The notes beneath the pieces were generated by a model that saw nothing but the letters and a program-made list of their open reading frames with translations, did no database searches and was not told where the DNA came from. From Pinirhizobacter sp036499745 (GTDB taxonomy: Bacteria; Pseudomonadota; Gammaproteobacteria; Xanthomonadales; Rhodanobacteraceae), in NCBI RefSeq assembly GCF_036499745.1, contig NZ_DASYDG010000014.1:1-64000 (forward strand): DNA of 64,000 nt. Direction: 5' to 3'. Below, piece by piece: positions 51,301 to 59,352 of this stretch. Every line of letters starts with the position of its first letter. Position 1 is the stretch's first letter. The translations under genes and the position numbers were made by a program.

Positions 51301-51715
51301 GGGCTTTGTCCTGTACGGTGCCGGCGATGTCAACGGTGATGGCAAGACCGATCTGATCTGGACCGATGCCGCCGGCAACAAAATGTCGTGGTGGATCATG
51401 AATGGCTTTACCGTCGTGGATCAGCAGGTCCTCAAGGTGAAAGCCGGTTACACCATGTCGAGCATCGCCGACTACGACGGTGACGGCCTGGCCGACATTC
51501 TGTGGGTCGACAACGCCGGTGGTGCTTTCGAGTGGCAGGGCACCGGCAGCGGCTTCCAGTCCTTCCGTGTCACAGACGCCACGGGCAAGCCGGTGGTGAT
51601 TTCCGCCGGCATGAAGGTGCAGCCGACTCGTCTGCAGGGCACGTCGGCATCAGGTGGCGCGGCTATTATCGAGTCCTTGAATCAGAGCGAAGCCTGCAAG
51701 TCCCCTAGCGACTGA
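48365..51715 (+). CDS. Secreted S53 (sedolisin) peptidase with C-terminal FG-GAP repeats
   Basis: A 1116-residue pro-peptidase. A signal peptide (GGLLATALLLLGFGVPLGSHA) is followed by a Pro-kumamolisin activation domain (about 70-215, VNELNSPGSSKYHQWLT) and the S53 catalytic domain. The catalytic residues are Glu341 and Asp345 in GEAALDAEWIG, Asp431 in SSGDAG and Ser608 in GGTSFAAPAMAG. After about residue 800 come FG-GAP/VCBS-like repeats (DVDGDGYADIVWT, DVNGDGKTDLIWT and DYDGDGLADILWV), which bind calcium and may attach the enzyme to surfaces. Sedolisins act at acid pH on proteins outside the cell. The start at 48365 fits the signal peptide. Confidence 0.92.
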   Translation: MTFYRCGGLLATALLLLGFGVPLGSHAAAAPTQASPAFAPDTARITNAVDNTKLTTVQGSHSLKALNAVDQGAVADIKPIRNMTLLLKRSAQKQSRFDAYVNELNSPGSSKYHQWLTAKQIGSMFGPAQSDIDKVTRWLRSQGLTVNEVLPAGTMIRFSGTSAEVRAAFHTQLHTFTSHGESHFANVGDQQIPEALASVVQGVASLDNFFPKPQHHDVGTVTKDKHTGQWKTVSTSPDFTVPPGTQDPSVSYDVVPADFNKIYNVEPLWGQATPIRGAGQTVAVLERTDVQPQDVATFRTTFLPADAKGVVNYVNPTGTLSSAGSIDPTCTDPGRNGDEGEAALDAEWIGAAAPDANIVFASCDDSNSPQFGPFTAAMNLLDNPNVPPPSVFSLSYGECEIISRNDIVNDVGLLWEQAAAEGVTVYVSSGDAGSAGCDQNSSTASFGINVNAMSSTPWNVSVGGTDFDDLGKTANYWTSTNLPGGLSAVSYIPEQTWNDSCASSKLDAVLNFKNGVKACNTTAGQQFMNTAGGSGGPSAFWIQPPWQADIYGAPTSHVRMQPDISLFSANGIYGHALLFCMSDASVGGTACDYSNPDNVLFNSAGGTSFAAPAMAGVQALINQATQASHGNVAPALYAIATKEYGTNASPNKAMLNACNSSNGTSIDSDCVFNDVTQGDIDVPCFAGGADCYSGAPGNSFGVISQGGDIALAPAWKTNAGYDYATGLGSANVTNLVNAMIKYDQTSRALGYGAPGDFLNPFSVGADNYSDIALVDPVAGIFTDMAMKGSVMLRTGTQPVDPGFTIGANAGLFVHLSGVTTTQSAIGFSYASLAWTGPDHQLHVWLSDGSGGPDQYLPYVLGDPYAASWTLVGPGDFNGPDQCGDRQADLLWHNESTGEISWWDLSLGLLFGRNGPIRHVNAHVGPVLAAPAGSVPTIADVDGDGYADIVWTRPDDNSVTVWINNHAGNFVSHQVADHKPGFVLYGAGDVNGDGKTDLIWTDAAGNKMSWWIMNGFTVVDQQVLKVKAGYTMSSIADYDGDGLADILWVDNAGGAFEWQGTGSGFQSFRVTDATGKPVVISAGMKVQPTRLQGTSASGGAAIIESLNQSEACKSPSD

Positions 51716-51742
51716 GCAAGGATACCCGTGGGGTACTTATGG

Positions 51743-51777
51743 ACAGGCCGGGCTCGCATGCCCGGCCTGTTCGTATT
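51743..51777 (+). terminator. Rho-independent terminator after the S53 gene
   Basis: ACAGGCCGGGC (51743-51753), loop TCGCAT, GCCCGGCCTGT (51760-51770), then TCGTATT: an 11-bp perfect stem 28 bp after the stop. Confidence 0.85.
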
Positions 51778-51891
51778 GGGTGCGCCTGGCGTGGGAATCC
51801 TGCGCTTGATCACGTCTTTGGCTGGTAGAAGACGTAGCATGATGCGGCCGTGTATGTGCCTGGGCCGTGCCCGCTATCAACGAGAATCACG

Positions 51892-53331
51892 ATGTGGCAA
51901 CGCCTGCTAGCCTGGTTGAATCGTTTGCCGATCAACGACCCCGTCGATCGCCGAAACGCCGTATTCCTGCAACTCTTCCTGGCCTATCAAGGTTGCCGCA
52001 CGCCGCTGATAAAGATTTACCTGCTGACGTCCGAGTGGGATTACATGACGTCGAGCTTCTTCGACAAGACAGTCGTGTCCAAAGAGTTGTCCATCGCCGT
52101 GGATCTTGGTACGGACGTGGCGATCACGATGGCCGCATGGTTCGGGTTTTATCTGATCCGCATCGGAAAATTCAGGCCGGCTGTCACGCAATTTCTCGCC
52201 ACCCAGCTGATATCAGGCCTGTTTGCCTATGCGGCATTCGGTTACAAGGTGACTCCAGGCGATACGTTGCTGCTCATATCGCTGGCGCTTGGGGGGCTGA
52301 TGCTGGGGCGTCGGGCGTTGTGGACGATCTATGTGTCCATCCTGGTGATCTGCGCGACGGGCATGACCACCGACTACCTGCACGACCCGGGCCAGCACGC
52401 GAGTTTTTTTGCCGCCTATAACGGCTTGCTGTTCCGGGTCTTCAGCTACGCGTTGGTCACCATCATCCTGGACCGAAGCATCGGCGCGTTGCGCGAAGCG
52501 CTGGCCGAATCGAATATGCATCGGCAGCAGTTGCAACATGAAATGCTCGAGCGCGAACGCGCGCAGGAACAACTGCTGCATGCCCAGAAAATGGAAGCCA
52601 TCGGCCAGTTGGCCCAGGGTATCGCCCATGATTTCAACAACGTGCTTGGCATCGTGCTCGGCTTCGCCAGGGAGCGTCATCGCCTGGATGAACCCGGCGC
52701 GGAACTTGGTGCCGATGCGCTGGCTCTGGGTCAGGCCCTGCTGGGTGTGGAGATGGCCGGGCGGCGAGCCGATGCAATCAACCGCAAGCTGCTGAACTTC
52801 AGTCGTCGCGACATGACCCAGGTCGAGGTCTTCGATGCGGTGGAGGCGACACTGGATCTCAAGCCGATGCTGCGCCAACTGTTTCCGGCGGCGGTACGGC
52901 TGCATTTCCATGTGCCGGATCGTCCTTTCTGGATTTCGTTCGACCGCAGTCAGTTCGAGCTCGCGATACTGAATATCGCTTCCAACGCACGCGACGCGAT
53001 GCTTCACGACGGAACGTTCAAAGTCGCGATCGCCGCGGATGGTCCCCATGCGATCGAATTAACCTTGAGCGACAACGGTATCGGTATGTCCGAAGAGATG
53101 AGGTTGCGAATTTTCGAGCCATTCTTCACCACCAAACCGGTGGGCAGCGGCACCGGTGTGGGTCTTACCGTGGTCGACAACCTGGTTCACAACGCGAACG
53201 GCAGCATCGAGGTGGAAAGCGAACCGGGAAAGGGCACGATCTTCCGCATCCATCTTCCCACCGTATCAGCTCGGGCCCGATCAGGTCAGCACGAAGACGT
53301 AGCCCTCGCCATGCACGGCATTGAGCGGTAA
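51892..53331 (+). CDS. Membrane sensor histidine kinase
   Basis: A 479-residue kinase. The first 215 residues are hydrophobic with about six membrane helices (for example DVAITMAAWFGFYLIRIG and LWTIYVSILVICATGM), probably sensing in the membrane. A coiled coil follows, then the phospho-accepting His in GIAHDFNNVLGIVLG, the N box IASNARDAM, G boxes DNGIGMSEE and GTGVGLTVV. The ATG at 51892 is nearest the membrane part. Its last 51 bp overlap the convergent response-regulator gene. Confidence 0.88.
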   Translation: MWQRLLAWLNRLPINDPVDRRNAVFLQLFLAYQGCRTPLIKIYLLTSEWDYMTSSFFDKTVVSKELSIAVDLGTDVAITMAAWFGFYLIRIGKFRPAVTQFLATQLISGLFAYAAFGYKVTPGDTLLLISLALGGLMLGRRALWTIYVSILVICATGMTTDYLHDPGQHASFFAAYNGLLFRVFSYALVTIILDRSIGALREALAESNMHRQQLQHEMLERERAQEQLLHAQKMEAIGQLAQGIAHDFNNVLGIVLGFARERHRLDEPGAELGADALALGQALLGVEMAGRRADAINRKLLNFSRRDMTQVEVFDAVEATLDLKPMLRQLFPAAVRLHFHVPDRPFWISFDRSQFELAILNIASNARDAMLHDGTFKVAIAADGPHAIELTLSDNGIGMSEEMRLRIFEPFFTTKPVGSGTGVGLTVVDNLVHNANGSIEVESEPGKGTIFRIHLPTVSARARSGQHEDVALAMHGIER

Positions 53332-53997
53332 TGGGATGCCAATCACGCGCTGCACTTTCTTGCGCAGGCGGTGGATCAGTGAATCAAGCCGGTGCGGATC
53401 GAAGTCGTAGGCGTTGTCGGTCAATGTTCCGATCAGATCGGCGCGTGAGATCGCCTGATTCGGACTCTCGAAGAATTTTGCGAGCAGCCGACCTTCCGTC
53501 TTGGTCAGCGCAACTACATCGCTACCCGGCGATAGCAGGCACCAGCCATCGGCATCCAGGTGCCAATGACCGGCGCCAGGCGTTGGCGTTACGCGTAAAC
53601 GGCGCGCGAGGCTGTAGATCGTCGCCACGAGCAAGTCGACGTCCACGGGTTTGGACAGATAGGCATCCGCGCCTTCGACCAGGCCGCGCACGTGATCGAC
53701 CTTGCCGCTGCGTCCGGTCAACATGACGATGCCGACATCGTCCATGTCTGCGTGCAGGCGGCGGGCGACCTCGAATCCGTCGCCATCGGGCAGGCCCACA
53801 TCGAGGATGAGGATGTCCGGCCATGCGGTGGCTGTATACACCTCGAGCCCGGCCGCCGTTCCTATCGCTGCCACGTCGAATCCGAACCCGCGTAATTGCG
53901 GTACCAGCACCCGATCACGCAGCAACTCATCGTCTTCGAGCAGGAGCACGCGCAGTGGAGCTGCGGCCACGGGTACGGGCGGAATTTTCGGCGTCAT
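53281..53997 (-). CDS. OmpR-type response regulator
   Basis: A 238-residue regulator. The receiver domain has the acidic pair in LLEDDELL, the phospho-acceptor in ILILDVGLPDGDG and the Lys in AYLSKPVDVD. A winged helix follows (FFESPNQAISRADLIGTLTD, HRLDSLIHRLRKK, GEGYVFVL). It faces the kinase gene and the two 3' ends overlap by 51 bp, so they may be a cognate pair under opposite promoters. The start at 53997 gives the family N-terminus; the frame is open further upstream. Confidence 0.9.
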   Translation of the reverse strand: MTPKIPPVPVAAAPLRVLLLEDDELLRDRVLVPQLRGFGFDVAAIGTAAGLEVYTATAWPDILILDVGLPDGDGFEVARRLHADMDDVGIVMLTGRSGKVDHVRGLVEGADAYLSKPVDVDLLVATIYSLARRLRVTPTPGAGHWHLDADGWCLLSPGSDVVALTKTEGRLLAKFFESPNQAISRADLIGTLTDNAYDFDPHRLDSLIHRLRKKVQRVIGIPLPLNAVHGEGYVFVLT

Positions 53998-54135
53998 GGC
54001 CGCTTTCTTTCCTGTTGTGAAGCGTCTTGCATCTTGCGCCCAAGGATCGGTTTCCCGGAAGGCGGTCGTGGAGCTGTTGTCGGAAATGTGACGGATGCCC
54101 GGCACCCGTGGCAGGGGCGATCGATCGTCCGTTCC

Positions 54136-54894
54136 CTAGACGAACATGCCGCCCGATGCCTCGATGCGCTGGCCGTTGATCCAGCGGTTCGCCGGGGAGA
54201 GCAGGGAGGCGATGGCCGGGCCGATGTCATCCGGTTCGCCCGCGCGGCCCAGGGCGGTATTGGCAGCCACCATCTTGTTCACCTCCGGGTTGTCGCGAAC
54301 GGTACCGCCACCGAAATCGGTGGCGATGGCACCCGGGGCGAACGCGTTCACGGCGATGCCGCGTGGGCCCAACTCTTTGGCCAGGCAGCGGGCCAGAACC
54401 TCAACCGCACCCTTCATTGATGCATAGGCCGACACACCCGCCATCGAGAAACGCGCCAGGCCGCTGGACAGCATCACGATGCGGCCACCGTCGTTCATCA
54501 GCGGCAACAGCTTCTGGGTGAGGAAGTAGGGTCCCTTGACGTGGACATTCATCAGGCTGTCGAACTGCGCCTCAGTAGTGTCGGTGAAAGCGGCATGCAG
54601 ACCTGTACCGGCATTGTTTACCAATTGGTCGAACTTGTCGGTGTTCCAGATTGTTTTCAATGACTTTTTGAGTTCTACGACGAAGGCATCGAAGCTGGAC
54701 GCATCGCCAGTATTCAGCTGCAACGCGGTGGCCCTGCGGCCGAGCTTCTGGATCTCGGCCACGGCCGAATCGGCTTGCGCCTTGTTGCTGTGATAGGTGA
54801 GCACGACATCGGTGCCCAGGCGGGCAAGGGCGATGGCGGTATTGCGGCCCAGGCCGCGGCTGCCGCCGGTGATCAGTGCGATTGCGTTGGTCAT
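54136..54894 (-). CDS. Short-chain dehydrogenase/reductase (FabG-like)
   Basis: A 252-residue classical SDR: nucleotide motif TGGSRGLGRNTA, LVNNAGTG, catalytic Ser in VMLSSGLARF, and YASMK in SAYASMKGAVEVLA. The C-terminal INGQRIEASGGMF is typical of family members that reduce ketones. It is divergent from a LysR-type gene across 96 bp, which probably controls it. Substrate unknown. Confidence 0.92.
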   Translation of the reverse strand: MTNAIALITGGSRGLGRNTAIALARLGTDVVLTYHSNKAQADSAVAEIQKLGRRATALQLNTGDASSFDAFVVELKKSLKTIWNTDKFDQLVNNAGTGLHAAFTDTTEAQFDSLMNVHVKGPYFLTQKLLPLMNDGGRIVMLSSGLARFSMAGVSAYASMKGAVEVLARCLAKELGPRGIAVNAFAPGAIATDFGGGTVRDNPEVNKMVAANTALGRAGEPDDIGPAIASLLSPANRWINGQRIEASGGMFV

Positions 54895-54990
54895 GCGGGT
54901 GCTCCGGGTTCGAATGGGGATCACTCTATTGGTCGGGATCGAAGTGATAAACTGGCCAGAATAAATTGCTCTGTTCGGGAATTTAGACCA

Positions 54991-55896
54991 ATGGATCAAC
55001 TCCAGGCCATGCAGGTGTTCGCCCGTGTCGCGGAGCTGGCCAGCTTCACCCGGGCGGCGGATTCGCTGGGCATGCCCAAGGCAAGTGCATCCACGGCCAT
55101 CCAGGAACTCGAAGCACTGCTGGGCACCCGCCTGCTGCACCGTACGACCCGCCGCGTACAGCCCACGCAGGATGGCCAGGCCTTTTACGAGCGCGTTCGT
55201 GATCTCCTGGCCGACGTCGACGAGATGCAATCGATGTTCCGTGATGGCAGCGAGGCCTTGCGCGGGCGCCTTCGCGTAGACATGCCAAGCTCGATGGCCC
55301 GGATGATGGTGGTGCCGCGCCTGGGGGAATGGCTTGCCCGGCACCCGGGCCTGGAGATCGAGGTAAGCAGCAGCGATCGACGGGTGGATGTGGTTCGCGA
55401 GGGCTTCGACTGCGTGGTACGTGTAGGGCACGTGGCGGAGTCGAGCCTGGTGGCGCGAAGGCTGGGCGCGATGCGAATGATGAACTGTGCAAGCTCGGCC
55501 TACCTGCAGCAGTACGGCGAACCAGTTACCCTGGATGACCTAGCCCATCACCGGCTGGTGCACTACGTGACGAACCTGGGTACGCGGCCCGAAGGCTTCG
55601 AATATCCGGCGGAAGGCGAATATCGCAACATGCCGATGGCCGGTGTGATCACCGTCAACAGCATCGAGTCATACCAGGCCGCGTGTGCCGCTGGACTTGG
55701 CATCGTGCAGGTCCCCGCAGGCGCCATGAACGCGCAGATACAGGCTGGGACGATGGTTGAGATCCTGAAGAATTTTCCTGCCGAGCCCATGCCGGTGTCA
55801 TTGGTCTACGCCCATCGCCGCAACCTGCCGCGCCGGGTGAAGGCGTTCATGGACTGGATCGAAGGAGTGCTTCGTCCTTACCTGGATGCACCCTGA
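54991..55896 (+). CDS. LysR-family transcriptional regulator
   Basis: A 301-residue LysR protein with the HTH at VFARVAELASFTRAADSLG and KASASTAIQELEALLGTRL, the LLHRTTRRV linker and a substrate-binding domain (SSSDRRVDVVREGFDCVVRV). It reads away from the SDR gene and is its likely regulator. Start at 54991 gives MDQLQAMQVF, the common LysR N-terminus. The GST gene lies 77 bp downstream. Confidence 0.92.
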   Translation: MDQLQAMQVFARVAELASFTRAADSLGMPKASASTAIQELEALLGTRLLHRTTRRVQPTQDGQAFYERVRDLLADVDEMQSMFRDGSEALRGRLRVDMPSSMARMMVVPRLGEWLARHPGLEIEVSSSDRRVDVVREGFDCVVRVGHVAESSLVARRLGAMRMMNCASSAYLQQYGEPVTLDDLAHHRLVHYVTNLGTRPEGFEYPAEGEYRNMPMAGVITVNSIESYQAACAAGLGIVQVPAGAMNAQIQAGTMVEILKNFPAEPMPVSLVYAHRRNLPRRVKAFMDWIEGVLRPYLDAP

Positions 55897-55973
55897 GCTC
55901 TCCTGCCAAGGCCATTGACCCCTGCCGGGACCCGTGACACCGTGCGCGGACCGATGACATCGAGGGTACCGCC

Positions 55974-56603
55974 ATGACCGACGAACTGGTTTTCTATACC
56001 AATCCGATGTCGCGCGGCCGCATCGCGCGCTGGATGATGGAAGAAACAGGGCAGCCCTATCGTACGGAGATCGTGCCGTTCGACGGCATGAAGTCAGCGC
56101 AGTACCGGTCGATCAACCCCATGGGCAAGGTGCCCGCCATCGTCCACCGCGGCACCGTGGTAACCGAGTGCGCGGCGATCTGTGCGTACCTGGCCGATGC
56201 CTTCCCGCAGGCGAACCTGGCGCCGCCGGCAGGCGATCTTCGCCGCGGACCCTATTACCGCTGGATGTTCTTCGCCGCCGGTCCGCTGGAGGCTGCGGTA
56301 ACCAACAAGTCGCTGGGTTTCCAGGTGCCGCCTGATCGCGAGGCCATGGCCGGCTACGGGAATTTCGAAGCGACCATGGACGCCCTGGAACACGCGGTGA
56401 AGCAGAACGAATACATCTGTGGTTCGCAGTTCACCGCCGCCGATGTGTACGTGGGATCGCACGTCGGCTGGGGCCTGATGTTCGGCACTATCGACAAGCG
56501 GCCCGCATTCGTCGAATACGCCGGCCGCCTGCAGTCCCGACCTGCCGCCCAGCGCGCCCGTGAGATCGACGATGCCTTGTTGCCGAAGAAGGAGGCGGGC
56601 TAA
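55974..56603 (+). CDS. Glutathione S-transferase family protein
   Basis: A 209-residue GST. The thioredoxin-like N-terminal half has TNPMSRGRIARWMMEETG, the cis-Pro in GKVPAIVHRG and the TECAAICAYLAD motif that binds the glutathione gamma-glutamyl group. The all-helical C-terminal half includes FTAADVYVGSHVGWGLMFG, with the structural Asp. Substrate unknown. It converges with the sugar dehydrogenase gene 1 bp away. Confidence 0.92.
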   Translation: MTDELVFYTNPMSRGRIARWMMEETGQPYRTEIVPFDGMKSAQYRSINPMGKVPAIVHRGTVVTECAAICAYLADAFPQANLAPPAGDLRRGPYYRWMFFAAGPLEAAVTNKSLGFQVPPDREAMAGYGNFEATMDALEHAVKQNEYICGSQFTAADVYVGSHVGWGLMFGTIDKRPAFVEYAGRLQSRPAAQRAREIDDALLPKKEAG

Positions 56604-56604
56604 C

Positions 56605-58296
56605 CTACTGGCCCGCTGCGGCCCCCGCGCCGCCGTGGCTCACCCGCCAGATCGTATTGGAACCATCGTCGCTTACCAGCAGCGAGCCGTCCGGTGCCAC
56701 CGTGACGCCGACCGGGCGTCCCCAGGCCTGGCCCGTGGGCAGCACGAAGCCGGTGAGGAAATCCTCGTAGACGCCGCTGGCGCGGGTGGTGCCATGGCGC
56801 GGCACGCGGATCACTTCGTAGCCGGCACGGGCCGAGCGATTCCATGAACCGTGTTCGGCGGCGAAGATGTCACCGCGGTACTGGGCAGGGAATTGTTTGC
56901 CGTCGTAGATAGTCAGCTGCAACGACGCGTTGTGCGGGTTCAGCAGCACGTCGGGCACGATAGCCTTGGGCCCCAGTTCCGGATGCTTGCCGGCGTGGCG
57001 TGGATCCTGGTGGTTGCCCATGTACCACCATGGCCAGCCATAGAAACCGCCTTCCTGCACATGCGTGATGTAGTCGGGCACCAGGTTGTCGCCCAGGCCG
57101 TCGCGCTCGTTCACCGATGTCCACACTTCACCCGATTTCTGATCCACTGCCAGGCCCACGGGGTTGCGGATACCCGAGGCGTACACTTTCATGTCCGAAC
57201 CGTCGGGATTCATCACCAGGATATCGGCGCGGTTGTGCTCGGCGGGCGTGGTATCCGGATCGTCCACGTTCGATCCCGAACCCACCGACGCATACAGGCG
57301 CTTGCCGTCGGGTGAGAATGCTACGTCGCGCGTGCTGTGGCCATCTCCGTGGGGCAGGGATGCGATGTGCTCGGGCTTGCCCTGGACCTTCAGGTCGCCG
57401 TTGCTGTACCTGAAGCGGACGACTTCGTCGGTGTTGCCGACATAGATGTATTGCGGGTTCGGCCCGGGCGGGTAGAAGGCGATGCCGAAGGGCTTGTTGA
57501 GATCCGTGGCGAACACCTGCTGGCTGGCCGGCTTGCCGTCGGCGGTCATGCCGTGGAATACGGTGATCTGGTCGGCGTGGGTCTCGGACACGAACACATC
57601 GCCGTTGGGCGCAGTACGCATCAGGCGCGGGCGCTTCAAGTCCTGCGCGTAGATATCCACCTTGAAGCCGGGCAGCGTTTTTGGCCATACATTGGCCGGG
57701 CGCGGTACCACTTTCGGTGCATTGCCCGCCGAAGGCGTGGCATAAGGCTGCGGCAGGTCGGCCACGGTGATCTTGCGCGTCTTGCCGGGCGCCTCGTAGC
57801 GGAAATCGGTGAAAGGCGGCTTCGGCGGCGGCCAGTTATCGTTGGCGATGGGCGCCGGGACATCGGCCGTGGCGCTGGCCTTGGCCACGTCGCCGGATTT
57901 GAGCAGGCTCACCAGTTGCCAGCGCTCAGCTTCGGAGAGCTTGTCCCAGGCGGGCATGCCGTTGTTGACGCTGCCATGGGTGATGAACCAGAACAGCTCG
58001 CCCTCCTTCGCCTGCCGCACCTTGTCGGTGGCAACGCCAGGTATGTTGCCATTGCCCTGGCCGACGGCGCCGTGGCAGTTCGCGCAGTTGGTGGCGTAGA
58101 GCGTGGCGCCTTGCTTGATGGCAGCGGTTTGTCCTGCGACCGGGTTGGCCATTTTGACGGCCGAAGCGGGAGCACCGTTGAAACCGGTTTGTGCCAGCGC
58201 CGAGAACGGCATCGTGAGCGCGGCGAAAGCGACAAAGACGCCGGTCCGGCGCGCAAGGCGCGTCCGGACGGCCCATTCAAGACTGATGCGCTGCAT
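56605..58296 (-). CDS. Periplasmic cytochrome c - sorbosone/PQQ-dehydrogenase-like fusion
   Basis: A 563-residue exported protein. After a signal peptide (TGVFVAFAALTMPFSALAQ) a mono-heme cytochrome c domain has CANCH at residues 71-75 and a Met ligand near NNGMPAW. From about residue 205 a six-bladed beta-propeller of the PQQ-dependent sugar/sorbosone dehydrogenase family follows (RLMRTAPNGDVFVSETHAD, NPVGLAVDQKSGEVW and GRPVGVTVAPDGSLLVSDDG). It would oxidise sugars or alcohols in the periplasm and pass electrons to its own heme. Start at 58296. Confidence 0.9.
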   Translation of the reverse strand: MQRISLEWAVRTRLARRTGVFVAFAALTMPFSALAQTGFNGAPASAVKMANPVAGQTAAIKQGATLYATNCANCHGAVGQGNGNIPGVATDKVRQAKEGELFWFITHGSVNNGMPAWDKLSEAERWQLVSLLKSGDVAKASATADVPAPIANDNWPPPKPPFTDFRYEAPGKTRKITVADLPQPYATPSAGNAPKVVPRPANVWPKTLPGFKVDIYAQDLKRPRLMRTAPNGDVFVSETHADQITVFHGMTADGKPASQQVFATDLNKPFGIAFYPPGPNPQYIYVGNTDEVVRFRYSNGDLKVQGKPEHIASLPHGDGHSTRDVAFSPDGKRLYASVGSGSNVDDPDTTPAEHNRADILVMNPDGSDMKVYASGIRNPVGLAVDQKSGEVWTSVNERDGLGDNLVPDYITHVQEGGFYGWPWWYMGNHQDPRHAGKHPELGPKAIVPDVLLNPHNASLQLTIYDGKQFPAQYRGDIFAAEHGSWNRSARAGYEVIRVPRHGTTRASGVYEDFLTGFVLPTGQAWGRPVGVTVAPDGSLLVSDDGSNTIWRVSHGGAGAAAGQ

Positions 58297-58508
58297 GGTT
58301 ATTCCTTTGCCTGGCACAGCTAGTGGCCCAACCCCACCGGGAGTGTACCGGCCAAGTGTCACAGGTGCGTGATACGCCAGTCACGCATCGAAGCTGTACA
58401 CGCGCTGTGCAAATCATGAACCCAAGGCAAAAACCTGCGGTATCCACCGTCAACTTGCGACCGGCGCCACCCGTTTTATGTCCCGTGTCCAACGAAAGGC
58501 GAGGCGCC

Positions 58509-58643
58509 ATGAAGAAGCTACTGCTGATTGCCGGTTTGTGTGCGTTCGCCGCCATGGCCACCGGTTGCATCGTTGTGCCGGCGCGTGGCGGTTATTACCA
58601 CCATCCTTATCACCAGGGGTATTACCACGGCTATTACCGTTGA
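58509..58643 (+). CDS. Small Tyr/His-rich lipoprotein
   Basis: A 44-residue protein: lipoprotein signal MKKLLLIAGLCAFAAMATGC (Cys20), then GGYYHHPYHQGYYHGYYR, almost only Tyr, His and Gly. The His and Tyr could bind metal. Its TGA stop abuts the piuC stop (TGATCA across the two ends). GGCGAGGCGCC precedes the ATG. I know no family beyond short His/Tyr lipoproteins. Confidence 0.6.
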   Translation: MKKLLLIAGLCAFAAMATGCIVVPARGGYYHHPYHQGYYHGYYR

Positions 58644-59333
58644 TCAGGTGGCAATGGACCACATGCGCAGGAGGTTGTGGTAGCAGCCGGTAAGCTGCAC
58701 GCGCGCTGCCTGGTCGGCGTCGGTCGCGGTCAGTCGCTGGATGGCCGTGTCCAGTTCGAACAGCAGCGCGCGTTGTCCATCGTCGCGCACCAGGCTTTGC
58801 ACCCAGAAGAAACAGGCGGTGCGCATGCCCCGGGTGATGGGCTCCACGCGGTGCACGGAGCTGGCGGGGTAAAGGATCATGTCACCGGCGGGAAGTTTGA
58901 CCGCATGCGTGCCGTAGGTGTCTTCCACCACCAGCTCGCCACCGTCATAACTGGCGGGATCGGCCAGGAACAGGGTGGCTGAAAGATCGGTGCGGATCTT
59001 CGTGTCGCTGCCGGGCAGGTAGCGGATCGAGCCGTCCACATGGCTGCCAAAATGCATGCCGCCTTCATAGCGGTTGAACATCGGCGGATACAGGCGGTCG
59101 GGCAGGGCTGCGCTTACGAACAACGGATGGCGCCGCAGCGCTGCTTCGACCACGCCTCCGAGCTCTATGGCCAGCGGCGTGCCTTCGGCGATCTGCTCGT
59201 TGCGCTTGACCTGGGCACCCTGGTGGCCGGCCGTGGCGCGGCCGTCCACCCAGGGAGCGTCGGTGGAAAACAGCCTTTCCATGAACGAGCGCAGTTGCCC
59301 TGGTTCCAGAACGCCGGGGATGTGCACGAGCAT
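58644..59333 (-). CDS. piuC: PKHD-type Fe(II)/2-oxoglutarate hydroxylase (PiuC)
   Basis: A 229-residue dioxygenase of the PiuC family. Iron ligands His98 and Asp100 (HFGSHVDG) and His161 (SSVHRV) and the 2-oxoglutarate Arg171 (GMRTACFFW) are all present. PiuC genes sit beside catecholate siderophore receptors and are Fur-regulated; here the receptor is immediately upstream on the same strand (20 bp), so they form one operon. Substrate of PiuC is not established. Confidence 0.93.
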   Translation of the reverse strand: MLVHIPGVLEPGQLRSFMERLFSTDAPWVDGRATAGHQGAQVKRNEQIAEGTPLAIELGGVVEAALRRHPLFVSAALPDRLYPPMFNRYEGGMHFGSHVDGSIRYLPGSDTKIRTDLSATLFLADPASYDGGELVVEDTYGTHAVKLPAGDMILYPASSVHRVEPITRGMRTACFFWVQSLVRDDGQRALLFELDTAIQRLTATDADQAARVQLTGCYHNLLRMWSIAT

Positions 59334-59352
59334 GGCAGTGGGTTTCCTTCGG

